Position numbers and translations under genes: made by a program. Under the pieces are notes generated by a model. That model was given only the letters and a program-made list of their open reading frames with translations, had not been told where the DNA came from and made no database searches. From NCBI RefSeq assembly GCF_007970185.1, contig NZ_CP042431.1, positions 5,642,001-5,706,000 on the forward strand: a stretch of DNA of 64,000 nt, written 5' to 3'. The DNA comes from Pseudobacter ginsenosidimutans (GTDB lineage: Bacteria; Bacteroidota; Bacteroidia; Chitinophagales; Chitinophagaceae). This document shows, in pieces, positions 51,228-58,837 of this stretch; within the stretch, counting starts at the first letter, position 1; every line of letters starts with the position of its first letter.

Positions 51228-52442
51228 CTAGCGATGCGAATGAACTGCCGAAACACTCCCGTCTGATGTTCGTACATTCACCCAGGGCGCTTCCAGCAGG
51301 CCTTTGCGAAAGTCCAGCAATACTTCATCTCCTTTTTGAACTGTACTGTAAATCTCCCTGGGCACTTTCAATTCCAGGGGACCATCCGTGGCATTCCCAT
51401 TACGGACGCTGATGTAATAAGAATAAGACTTCCCTTTACTGCTTCTGCTGTCTGTGACAGTTACCTTTTTTGTTTCAGGAGCGGAATCATCAAAACCACA
51501 ATTGATTACAGTGATGGCGCCGAAGCCATATCCGAAATAGAACAACATCATCAGAAAAAACACAAAGGCGCCACCATTCTTTTTCGTAGGCATGAGATTC
51601 CTGCCGGAAAATACAAGTCCGCCCAAAATGATGGTCAACACAATTGCCGGCAGCCAGATCTTATCGTAATTCAAAATATTGAATTCGTACAATGCTGCAA
51701 GCGCCAGGCCGAAAGCAGGTCCCAGAAATGCGAAGTTCAGTTTTCCGTAAGCAGCTTTGTCTTTCACATCCAGGCGTAGCAAGCCGCTGTATTTCCTCAT
51801 GATCAAAGCAGCCATCAGGGGAAACAAAATGGCTACAGTGGCAGCCAGCTTATAGGGCTGCGGCCAGAAGAAGATCCAACCACCGGCAATAGCACCTGTG
51901 AAGTTTAGGAAGGATGCCGTCTTTTTAGCTTTTTCCAGCTTTTCGGCCCGGTCAATTTCTGTTCTTCCATACTCCTCATTGTCCATCATCTCCCTGTATT
52001 CATTATAGGATTCCCGTGCATCCACATCATCATAACGAGTATTCAGCCAGGCAATGATCTCCTGTGATCTGCCATAATATTTGCTGATCCTTAGTTTCTT
52101 TTTTTCACGTGTAGTTGGCAGAATGTGGATGTATTGATCGTCTACCCGGTAACCTTTGATCTCACTGAACAATAATTCCCTTCTGGAAAACGGATATTCT
52201 GTAAAAACAGAATTCCCGGTGATCACGAATCTTCCTTTGATGGCATCCCACATGGCGTAGATCATCAGCAATACCAGGAACAGGCACCCCAATGGAATGA
52301 TCCAGGTTAACACAGGCATTTGTTTTTCGATCATTGCCTGCTGCTGCAAATAGATACATAGCCAGGCAAACAGGACAATAAAAAGTGTGGCAATGAAAAA
52401 AGTGGTGATCACCCAACCTTTGGAGAGTTTATATTCTTTCAT
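51228..52442 (-). CDS. Multi-pass membrane protein, unknown function
   Basis: A 404-residue protein with two N-terminal membrane helices (VITTFFIATLFIVLFAWL and WIIPLGCLFLVLLMIYAMW), a soluble part resembling a bacterial PH-like domain (VITGNSVFTEYPFSRRELLFSEIKGYRV), about five further helices (180-320) and a C-terminal soluble beta domain (KVTVTDSRSSKGKSYSYYISV). No catalytic motif seen. The gene lies between the PhyH-like gene (25 bases upstream) and the exported protein, all minus strand. Confidence 0.78.
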   Translation of the reverse strand: MKEYKLSKGWVITTFFIATLFIVLFAWLCIYLQQQAMIEKQMPVLTWIIPLGCLFLVLLMIYAMWDAIKGRFVITGNSVFTEYPFSRRELLFSEIKGYRVDDQYIHILPTTREKKKLRISKYYGRSQEIIAWLNTRYDDVDARESYNEYREMMDNEEYGRTEIDRAEKLEKAKKTASFLNFTGAIAGGWIFFWPQPYKLAATVAILFPLMAALIMRKYSGLLRLDVKDKAAYGKLNFAFLGPAFGLALAALYEFNILNYDKIWLPAIVLTIILGGLVFSGRNLMPTKKNGGAFVFFLMMLFYFGYGFGAITVINCGFDDSAPETKKVTVTDSRSSKGKSYSYYISVRNGNATDGPLELKVPREIYSTVQKGDEVLLDFRKGLLEAPWVNVRTSDGSVSAVHSHR

Positions 52443-52467
52443 CGGAAGGTTTTGAAAAAAAGTATAG

Positions 52468-53166
52468 TTATTGATAGTTGATTCTTTCAGACCAATGCAA
52501 TCCAGCCGGAAGTTCCTGGTTACTGAATTCGATATGCAATACTCTCCTGGACTGAGCGGCCGTACTTTTCCCCGAAGCGTGAAACAGGAGCGGATGCATT
52601 AGCATGATGCCACCTTCGTTCACACAGCAGAACTGTTCTGTGCTCATATTATCAACCTGCTCCATTCTGCGGATACCCGCGAGATGAGAAGCAGGAATTA
52701 CCCGCAGTGCCCCATTGGATTCATCTGTATGATCGAGATGGATCCTGACAGTGAAATTTTTCTCCAGAAAAGCAACTGGTGGTTGAACAGCAAATTGGTC
52801 CTGTTTTTTAGTATATGGGCCAAACCCATTTGTCAGTACTTTATCTCTCACGGAGATGGTCAGGTCCTGGTGATATGCTACAAACCAATTGGAGTTTCCG
52901 GGTTTATCAAAATAAATGGATTTCGACACAAAATAATTCTCACCAAATGTAGCAGTGATCAACTTTTTGAGCTTTTCATCCAAAACGAGCTTTATCAGTT
53001 GCGGGATTTCTTTCAATACCTGCCTGATGGCAAACAGATCATTTGACCTGCGGAATGTTGGCCTGTTGCTCATTGCATTTTCTATTGCCAAAACCATTTC
53101 ACTTACTTCCTGTGGTGAATAGAAATCATTCAGAATAGCGAAACCATTTTTCTTGAACCCGTTCAT
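52468..53166 (-). CDS. Phytanoyl-CoA dioxygenase (PhyH) family protein
   Basis: A 232-residue Fe(II)/2-oxoglutarate-dependent oxygenase. The iron ligands appear as His and Asp in FVAYHQDLTISV and a distal His in MLMHPLLFHASGKST; the Arg binding 2-oxoglutarate is in SRRVLHIEF. Start MNGFKKNGFAILNDFYSPQEV is typical. Substrate unknown; family members hydroxylate amino acids, lipids or small metabolites. Confidence 0.92.
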   Translation of the reverse strand: MNGFKKNGFAILNDFYSPQEVSEMVLAIENAMSNRPTFRRSNDLFAIRQVLKEIPQLIKLVLDEKLKKLITATFGENYFVSKSIYFDKPGNSNWFVAYHQDLTISVRDKVLTNGFGPYTKKQDQFAVQPPVAFLEKNFTVRIHLDHTDESNGALRVIPASHLAGIRRMEQVDNMSTEQFCCVNEGGIMLMHPLLFHASGKSTAAQSRRVLHIEFSNQELPAGLHWSERINYQ

Positions 53167-53465
53167 GACATGAAGATAATACTAACATCCGTTTATCGCT
53201 AATTGGGTTAAAACACGGTGCGCAGAAAGAGAGTGTTTAAATAGTTTTGACCTGTCCAGCAAAATTGCACGGCGGGATCTTCATCCCCTGTGAGCGTATG
53301 TAGTTTTAGAATCAGTAGTGTCCGTAAAGCAGGAGCCCGGCAACCAAACATGCGATTAGCCCTGATGCATATCAGAAGAAAGCGTGCTGTCCGCGGATCC
53401 TGCTTCTTCTTTTACATTTTCCGGGATCGAAACTTTTATTAATTTGTTTCCGGGAATTCGCAACA
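53167..53465 (+). other. Intergenic region with candidate promoter motifs and structured element
   Basis: No coding gene is seen. It contains GTTAAAACACGGTG (53207-53220), a perfect -7 element TAGTTTTG 21 bases later (53242-53249), a hairpin GGGAT-CTTC-ATCCC (53274-53287), and the nested stem structure at 53327-53405. Confidence 0.55.
53301..53420 (+). ncRNA. Candidate structured RNA
   Basis: A -7-like TAGTTTTA (53301-53308) precedes nested complementary segments: AAGCAGGA (53327-53334) with TCCTGCTT (53398-53405); CATGC (53349-53353) with GCGTG (53382-53386); CTGAT (53362-53366) with ATCAG (53371-53375) around GCAT. The outer stem is followed by CTTCTTTTACATTTT, which could end transcription. 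The internal loop has GCCCGGCAACC, a string also found in SAM-I riboswitches, but the other conserved parts are missing. No known RNA family is recognised. It could be a small RNA or a leader of the gene remnant that follows. Confidence 0.4.
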
Positions 53466-53792
53466 ATGGTAAATAAAGTTCTGGTATTGTTCCTCATCCT
53501 GCTGCTGGCCCCGCTTATTGGCGGTATCTACGTAATCCTTCACGATCAGATCACTTACACCATTGCCCCGGAATATTATACTTAATTCAAATTTTATCAT
53601 TTCGGTCTGGTGGAAGAAGGAGCTGCTGCTCCCGGTGAACAGCACAGTCTATTAGCAGCAGTAGTTGGCTTTATGGCCAAACAAATGTTCAGGGTTGCCA
53701 TGCAATCGATACTGGTTGTTGTATTGGTGGCGGCCCTGTTTTTCAGTAACTACCGGAGTGGTTTGTTTGCACAAACAAAAACTGTAAATTAG
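53466..53792 (+). pseudogene. Degraded membrane-protein gene with in-frame stop
   Basis: The ATG at 53466 opens a 39-codon frame that stops at TAA 53583-53585 and then continues in the same frame to TAG at 53790-53792. Joined, it reads a membrane segment, ITYTIAPEYYT, stop, FKFYHFGL, then AAVVGFMA and MFRVAMQSILVVVLVAALF. From memory this matches a Bacteroidota membrane family with ITYTISPEYYTKFKFxQFG and VVGFLATWW, where the stop replaces a Lys codon (AAA to TAA). The part after VVGFMA also seems to lack the next helices. I therefore call a pseudogene; the alternative is two small genes. Confidence 0.6.
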
Positions 53793-53810
53793 TATTCAAA
53801 CCTTTTCACT

Positions 53811-54227
53811 ATGCTTGACTTTTTTACCGCCAAATTGTATGAAGATTTTCAATACAGGAATCCATACAATGCAGCCAGAAGAGTTACCGGATACCTGACT
53901 GCTTTCTATCTTTTTTTTGCTCTCAGTCTACTGGTCCCTGTTGTGAAATATTTCAATTACAAATACCTGAATCTCCATATCAATGGATGGTTCATCTTTG
54001 CAGCCATTGCGGTGTTGGCGGTTGTTCTGTACAATATCGTTTACAGGAGGCTTTTCAATACCAACCGTATTGAAACAATGGTAAGAAGATATGAGCATAT
54101 CCTTATGCCGGCATTGATCCTGTATTTTGGATTATTCTTTTCCATTCCAATGTTTTTATACATCTACTCCATCATGGATCAATGGTTGAATGATAGCAGC
54201 ATGTTTAACATGGTCTTCAATAACTAA
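53811..54227 (+). CDS. Three-helix membrane protein, unknown function
   Basis: A 138-residue protein, MLDFFTAKLYEDFQYRNPYNAARRVTGYLTAFYLFFALSLLVPVVKYF, with membrane segments near 27-48, 58-80 and 98-121, and polar ends. It lies 18 bases behind the pseudogene. No motif or family is recognised. Coding composition and topology look genuine. Confidence 0.72.
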   Translation: MLDFFTAKLYEDFQYRNPYNAARRVTGYLTAFYLFFALSLLVPVVKYFNYKYLNLHINGWFIFAAIAVLAVVLYNIVYRRLFNTNRIETMVRRYEHILMPALILYFGLFFSIPMFLYIYSIMDQWLNDSSMFNMVFNN

Positions 54228-54241
54228 TACTCTTCCTTTCC

Positions 54242-55063
54242 TCATTTTCCAACACTTCGTTTCCGCCGCTTCGGTTCAGGACGCTTCAATAATTTGCTCA
54301 CATGACTTTCATCCGTGAGACCAAATTCTGCTGCGATCTGTTTCAGACTGTATTCCCCATTGTCAAGTCTTTTCCTGATCAGGGTGTTGCGATATTCCTG
54401 CACGTAATCTCTCAATGTTATGCCTGCATGCTTCCTGAAGTACCTTCCGATATAATCCTCAGTGGAGTTGAATTGCCTTGCCAGTACCGTAGCACGCAAT
54501 TTTGCAGGCGAATAAATGAATTTGTGGATATAGCAGAACAGGGCCTGCATATTCTTCGGCTGGCCTGCTGTATCCATCATTTCCGGCAAGTTCCTCTGAA
54601 GGATGCTGGCAATGGAGATCAACTGCATCCAGATCAGGTGTTCATTGCCTGCAGGATCATCTTTCAGTGACATGATCACCCTGAAGAGATGATTCACTGT
54701 TTGCTGGTCCGACGAAGAAAATCGAAAACCGGAAAAATGTACGTCCCTTCGTTTGATCAGGTATTCCAGCTGGCGGATGCCACTGAAATAATGCGTATCC
54801 AGTTGATGCATGTATTCATCGGTAAATTTCACATATACGAACCGGGTAGTTTGATGAATATCGAAGTAATGTTCATCATCTGGTCCGATGAAGAATACGT
54901 TACCGGCGCCGTAGGCCAGTGACGACTGGTTCACATGATGAATACCTTTGCCTTTGCTGATATAGATGATCTCGTAATGATTGTGTGTGTGAACAGGGTG
55001 ATGCCATTCTTTCACTTCAAAATCGGAAACCAAAACCGGCTCAAATTGCCTGTACTGCTTCAT
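54242..55063 (-). CDS. AraC family transcriptional regulator with cupin sensor
   Basis: A 273-residue regulator. The N-terminal cupin has the metal-type pattern HTHNHYEIIYISKGKGIHHVN and AYGAGNVFFIGPDDEHYF. The C-terminal domain has two helix-turn-helix units (LARQFNSTEDYIGRYFRKHAGITLRDYVQEYRNTLIRKRL and SLKQIAAEFGLTDESHVSKLLKR) and a Lys/Arg-rich tail. Divergent from the PRISE-type reductase gene, which it may control. Confidence 0.93.
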   Translation of the reverse strand: MKQYRQFEPVLVSDFEVKEWHHPVHTHNHYEIIYISKGKGIHHVNQSSLAYGAGNVFFIGPDDEHYFDIHQTTRFVYVKFTDEYMHQLDTHYFSGIRQLEYLIKRRDVHFSGFRFSSSDQQTVNHLFRVIMSLKDDPAGNEHLIWMQLISIASILQRNLPEMMDTAGQPKNMQALFCYIHKFIYSPAKLRATVLARQFNSTEDYIGRYFRKHAGITLRDYVQEYRNTLIRKRLDNGEYSLKQIAAEFGLTDESHVSKLLKRPEPKRRKRSVGK

Positions 55064-55179
55064 GCCGGCAATTTACCAATAATACGCGGAATTATACAAA
55101 GCCCTTTAAGTTGCTTTTTTCCAATTTTACATCCTGAGGTTGGCCACCCGTTTATAGAAAATCAAACAAAAAGAATCAG

Positions 55180-56235
55180 ATGAAATCAAAATATACAGCG
55201 CTGGTAGCAGGCGCCAATGGAGTTATAGGCAGCAGTCTCATCGAATATTTACTTACACTGGATAACTGGCAGGTGATCGGACTTTCACGGAAAGGAGGAC
55301 AAAACAGTGACAGGCTCCGCTATATTTCGGTGGACCTTTTGAACAAAAAAGAAACATCAGAAAAGCTGCAACAGCTCACTGATGTAACACATATTTTTTA
55401 TGCAGCTTATCAGGACCGGTCCAGCTGGGCAGAACTGGTGCCACCCAACCTGACCATGCTGGTCAATGTGGTGGAGGTAATAGAACCTGTTGCCAGTGAC
55501 TTGCATCATATCAGCCTGATGCAGGGCTACAAAGTTTATGGCGCACATCTCGGTCCTTTCAAAACGCCTGCACGTGAAACTGATGCCGCGCATATGCCAC
55601 CGGAATTCAATGCAGACCAGCAACAATTCCTGGAAGAAAAACAAAAAGGGAAAAAATGGACATGGTCCGCCATCCGTCCATCGGTAGTTGGAGGAGCTAC
55701 CACTGGTAATCCAATGAACCTGGCTATGGTAATTGCTGTATATGCGAGCATTTCTAAAGAACTGGGATTACCATTGCGTTTTCCCGGCAAACCCGGCGCT
55801 TATAATAAACTTCTCGAAATGACTGATGCAGGGCTCCTCGCCAAAGCCACTGTTTGGGCAGCTACTGATCCACGTGGTGCCAACCAGGCATTCAATATCA
55901 CCAATGGCGATCTCTTTCGCTGGGAAGAGCTCTGGCCTAAACTGGCGGCCTGGTTCAATCTTGAAACCGCGCCGCCTTTACCCATGCAACTGCAAGTGAT
56001 CATGGCAGATAAAAAAGAATTGTGGAAATCGATACAGGAAAAATACAACCTTGAAGGACATTCATGGGAAGCAGTCTCCTCATGGACATTCGGGGACTTC
56101 GTTTTCGGATGGGATTATGATATGTTCGCAGACAGCAGCAAATCCCGGCGATCCGGTTTTCATGAATATATAGAAACTGAAACCATGTTCTACAAGTTAT
56201 TCGATGAATTGCGGAATAAAAAGATCATTCCATGA
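55180..56235 (+). CDS. SDR-family reductase of the PRISE type (5-beta-reductase/iridoid-synthase-like)
   Basis: A 351-residue cytoplasmic NADPH-dependent oxidoreductase. The Rossmann motif is ALVAGANGVIGSSLIEYLL; the PRISE-family signature LMQGYKVYGAHLGPFKTPARETD contains the Lys and Tyr of the atypical active site. Other segments are SAIRPSVVGGATTGNPMNL and NQAFNITNGDLFRWEELWPKLA. Family members reduce the C=C bond of enones. Substrate unknown. It overlaps the next gene by four bases (ATGA) and is divergent from an AraC gene. Confidence 0.9.
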   Translation: MKSKYTALVAGANGVIGSSLIEYLLTLDNWQVIGLSRKGGQNSDRLRYISVDLLNKKETSEKLQQLTDVTHIFYAAYQDRSSWAELVPPNLTMLVNVVEVIEPVASDLHHISLMQGYKVYGAHLGPFKTPARETDAAHMPPEFNADQQQFLEEKQKGKKWTWSAIRPSVVGGATTGNPMNLAMVIAVYASISKELGLPLRFPGKPGAYNKLLEMTDAGLLAKATVWAATDPRGANQAFNITNGDLFRWEELWPKLAAWFNLETAPPLPMQLQVIMADKKELWKSIQEKYNLEGHSWEAVSSWTFGDFVFGWDYDMFADSSKSRRSGFHEYIETETMFYKLFDELRNKKIIP

Positions 56236-56723
56236 TTGCAATTATTCGAAAAGAAGCAGTTTTCCGCCTCTTTCTTTTTGTAACTGGACTTACATTTGTA
56301 TTCCACTTTTCATCAATACTTCCACTCATGCCTTATACAATCAAAAACAACCGGGCCCTCCGGCAAATATTATGGCTCGACTTTATCCTGGGTGGTTCCA
56401 CCGCTCTGGTTGGAATTCTTTTCAGCGAGCCACTGACAGGCTTCCTGGGCTTCTCACAGCAATTCATCCTCACAGTAAGCATCATAACGGGACTATATGC
56501 CCTGCTGGCTTTACGCCTGGCCCTCCAGACAGTTATCTCTGTGAGGATGCTCAGACTATTGATCCTTGCCAACTGGATATGGGCATTAATAAGTATAGGA
56601 TTACTCTTCTTTTATTTTAAACCCGCAACCATCCCGGGTAAGATCTTCCTCATTCTTCAGGTGCTGGTAGTTGGCGGATTAGCCTGGTTCGAAAACAAGC
56701 AATTGAAGCATCCGGTTAGTTAG
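56232..56723 (+). CDS. Four-helix membrane protein
   Basis: A 163-residue protein with four or five membrane segments (for example LFLFVTGLTFVFHFSSILP, ILWLDFILGGSTALVGILF, LLILANWIWALISIGLLFFYF and IFLILQVLVVGGLAWFE). Its ATG overlaps the stop of the reductase gene, so the two are translationally coupled. It resembles small SPW/DoxX-like Bacteroidota membrane proteins in size, but no motif confirms this. Confidence 0.82.
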   Translation: MIAIIRKEAVFRLFLFVTGLTFVFHFSSILPLMPYTIKNNRALRQILWLDFILGGSTALVGILFSEPLTGFLGFSQQFILTVSIITGLYALLALRLALQTVISVRMLRLLILANWIWALISIGLLFFYFKPATIPGKIFLILQVLVVGGLAWFENKQLKHPVS

Positions 56724-56832
56724 TTGTTGCTCAATCAACCATCCGACAGCCCGATAAAATTTGATTGTTTCAAAATGTAAAGATGGAAAACGATAATAGT
56801 GATGTGTATCCTGTGAATAGAGAATTCCCGGT

Positions 56833-57504
56833 TCAGGGTGTGGGCAAAAATGCGCCATCCGTTTCGCATACCAGCTCGCGTTTGTCGTTCGTCATAAGCT
56901 GGGATTTGGGAAAGCGGATCACCTTGTAATCCAATGCAGGGTGGGAATTGCCATTGGCATCCTGCACACGTAATACCAGTGAAACCTTATCCAACTTCCA
57001 GGCATCCGCCATGAAATTGGGGCTGTACCTGATAGTGAGGCGCAGTCCATTTTTTTCTATCTGCCCAATGCCCAGCTCATGCAAACTGTTTTGAGTTGTA
57101 AACAGGCTTTGCAATACAATATCATTCGAAGTATTGATCCTGAATTCGGTATTCTTATGTAATTGTGAAGGAGAGGAGGCGAAAAGCGGAACATCAGGGT
57201 TCGGTTGTCCATTCGTGATAGTATTCAATTTTTCTCCTTTTCTTGATAGAGTGATGCTGATAGTTGAAAGCATCTCCTTATTATCGTTGCCGGTATACAT
57301 CACTACAGTGGCTGCACGCAGGTAATAAGGCACAACCGATGGTCCGGGATTCAGTGGTGCAACCGGCGTTGCATTTTTCTCCGAAGCATGAGGGGCCAGC
57401 TTCACCGGTTTCTGTTGCGTTACCGGTTTAGAGGTTTCTTTTATAACCTGACCGCGGCTAACCATGGATGATAGGATGGTAATGATCAGGAACAGCTTTC
57501 TCAT
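56833..57504 (-). CDS. Exported protein of unknown function
   Basis: A 223-residue protein with signal peptide MRKLFLIITILSSMVSRGQ and a Pro/Lys-rich linker (residues 20-55) before a beta-rich domain: VVPYYLRAATVVMYTGNDNKEMLSTISITLSRKG and GLRLTIRYSPNFMADAWKLDKVSLVLRVQDANG. The beta domain may bind a ligand or surface partner. No family recognised. Confidence 0.75.
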   Translation of the reverse strand: MRKLFLIITILSSMVSRGQVIKETSKPVTQQKPVKLAPHASEKNATPVAPLNPGPSVVPYYLRAATVVMYTGNDNKEMLSTISITLSRKGEKLNTITNGQPNPDVPLFASSPSQLHKNTEFRINTSNDIVLQSLFTTQNSLHELGIGQIEKNGLRLTIRYSPNFMADAWKLDKVSLVLRVQDANGNSHPALDYKVIRFPKSQLMTNDKRELVCETDGAFLPTP

Positions 57505-57829
57505 GTTGCAGTAATTTAAAATGTAAAACTGAACATAATAGCTTTAGTCCACCATCCCTCAAATACGGGATATTTTGTATGAACCGCCTTCCGGCAAAAC
57601 TGGCCGCATTCATAACATATTATTTTTATACAATACACAACCCGCTATAGCAGCGGGGTTTATTGTGCCCTCAATGTCCATTATTCCAATATCAACAAAA
57701 CCGTTAAAACACGGTGAGCCCTTTCAGTGATTTCTGTGTATTTTTCTATAATCCTCACCCTCCGGAAAATACCGCTGATTGTGCTTTTCCTCATCATTCG
57801 CCATTACTGCTAAATTTAAACCAGCTATT
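57505..57829. other. Intergenic region between divergent genes
   Basis: No coding gene seen. Features: a hairpin AACCCGCT/AGCGGGGTT (57639-57646 and 57652-57660, one bulge) and the motif GTTAAAACACGGTG (57703-57716) followed 22 bases later by TATTTTTC (57739-57746), a -7-like element for the gene at 57830. Confidence 0.5.
57703..57746 (+). promoter_or_regulatory. Possible promoter with shared 14-base upstream motif
   Basis: GTTAAAACACGGTG (57703-57716), 22 bases, TATTTTTC (57739-57746). The same motif with a 21-base gap to TAGTTTTG occurs at 53207-53249. Confidence 0.35.
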
Positions 57830-58768
57830 ATGAAAGCACTATTATGCCTGTTCCTGATCATTTCCGGGTCAACCCTTATTGCACAGAAAAAATGTAATTC
57901 AAGTCATGTTCTATTCAGCCCGCCATCAGGCACTCTGCCGCAACCCATCAAAAGCCTGGGTAATAATCCGCAGATAAAATGTTTACGTAATGTCCGCACC
58001 AAACAGCAATTCCTCAATGCCATCAAAACCTGCCTGAGCAAAGAAATCTATAAACAAGACCTGGATGAGCTCAATGAACTGCTTCAGCAGATCGGCCTCA
58101 GCAATGGCACAGCAGATCTTACTGAAGAGAACCTGAATTTCGGGACCATTCCATTTGGAACCCGTGGCATGCTTGGATACAAGAAAAATAAACAGATTGG
58201 TTATCTCTATGCGGAACTGGTGCCCGAAGGGCAGGAGGGGGTGAAAGGATGGAAAATCACCGGACCTGATGGTTGTTTTCTCTACATATTCACAGCCTGT
58301 GGCAATGCCTTCTATCCTGAACAGCCCTGTCCGGGTTGCCCAACAGTGAATATCTCCACGCCGGCTGATGAAGTAAAAATAGAATGCGAAGCAAAAACAA
58401 AATTGAAAGAAGTGGTGACTGAACTGGTATTGGTCCGTCAGAAAAAAACAAGGATACCCAAAACGAAAACCTCGGGTGCACGCAGAGAATTAAGGGATAT
58501 TGATAGCTTTGTTGTCAGCTCTCAACGGAGAACCTTCGAAGTAGCCGATGGAGTAAAAACGAACTACTCCGTCAAATTATCTCCTTATACTTTCAATGGT
58601 GAGATCTGTACGGATAGCACCATCAATATTCCCCTTAAACTGGAAAAACTGGAAACCGCTACAGCAGCAGTAGAAAGCAGTTCCTCCACAGAATACATCA
58701 GGATCAGGGAATATGTGAACAGAAGAACATTAAAGTATTTCAGAAAGATCAAAAAAGTAACAAACTAA
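57830..58768 (+). CDS. Exported protein of unknown function
   Basis: A 312-residue exported protein with signal peptide MKALLCLFLIISGSTLIAQ; the ATG at 57830 is chosen for that reason. The mature part has ten Cys residues, including the cluster CGNAFYPEQPCPGCPTVN, in a beta-rich region (GIPFGTRGMLGYKKN-like and GWKITGPDGCFLYIFTACG). The last third is charged and basic (TRIPKTKTSGARRELRDIDSF, RREYVN-like ending). No family is recognised; possibly a surface or moonlighting structural protein. Confidence 0.75.
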   Translation: MKALLCLFLIISGSTLIAQKKCNSSHVLFSPPSGTLPQPIKSLGNNPQIKCLRNVRTKQQFLNAIKTCLSKEIYKQDLDELNELLQQIGLSNGTADLTEENLNFGTIPFGTRGMLGYKKNKQIGYLYAELVPEGQEGVKGWKITGPDGCFLYIFTACGNAFYPEQPCPGCPTVNISTPADEVKIECEAKTKLKEVVTELVLVRQKKTRIPKTKTSGARRELRDIDSFVVSSQRRTFEVADGVKTNYSVKLSPYTFNGEICTDSTINIPLKLEKLETATAAVESSSSTEYIRIREYVNRRTLKYFRKIKKVTN

Positions 58769-58788
58769 ATACTGAATAGAATTGTAGA

Positions 58789-58826
58789 GCTGCCAGCCGC
58801 CCGCCGGAGGGCAGGCCACTGGCAGC
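58789..58826. terminator. Hairpin between convergent genes containing a repeated GC palindrome
   Basis: GCTGCCAG (58789-58796) pairs with CTGGCAGC (58819-58826); the inner part CCCGCCGGAGGGC (58800-58812) recurs in reverse complement at 33113-33125. There is no T tract, so termination is not certain; it may be a small palindromic repeat. Confidence 0.55.
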
Positions 58827-58837
58827 ATACTGCATTA

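Noticed and set aside
53327-53405. SAM-I (S-box) riboswitch because of GCCCGGCAACC
   Set aside because: The other conserved parts (the AGAG..GGAGGGA start, the GATGAA before the motif and the GGTGCCAA stretch) are absent, and no methionine gene follows. Kept only as an unclassified structured element.
57590-57665. Small RNA ending at the AACCCGCT/AGCGGGGTT hairpin
   Set aside because: Only a weak -7-like string precedes it, the stem has a bulge and the T tract is short; evidence too thin to call.
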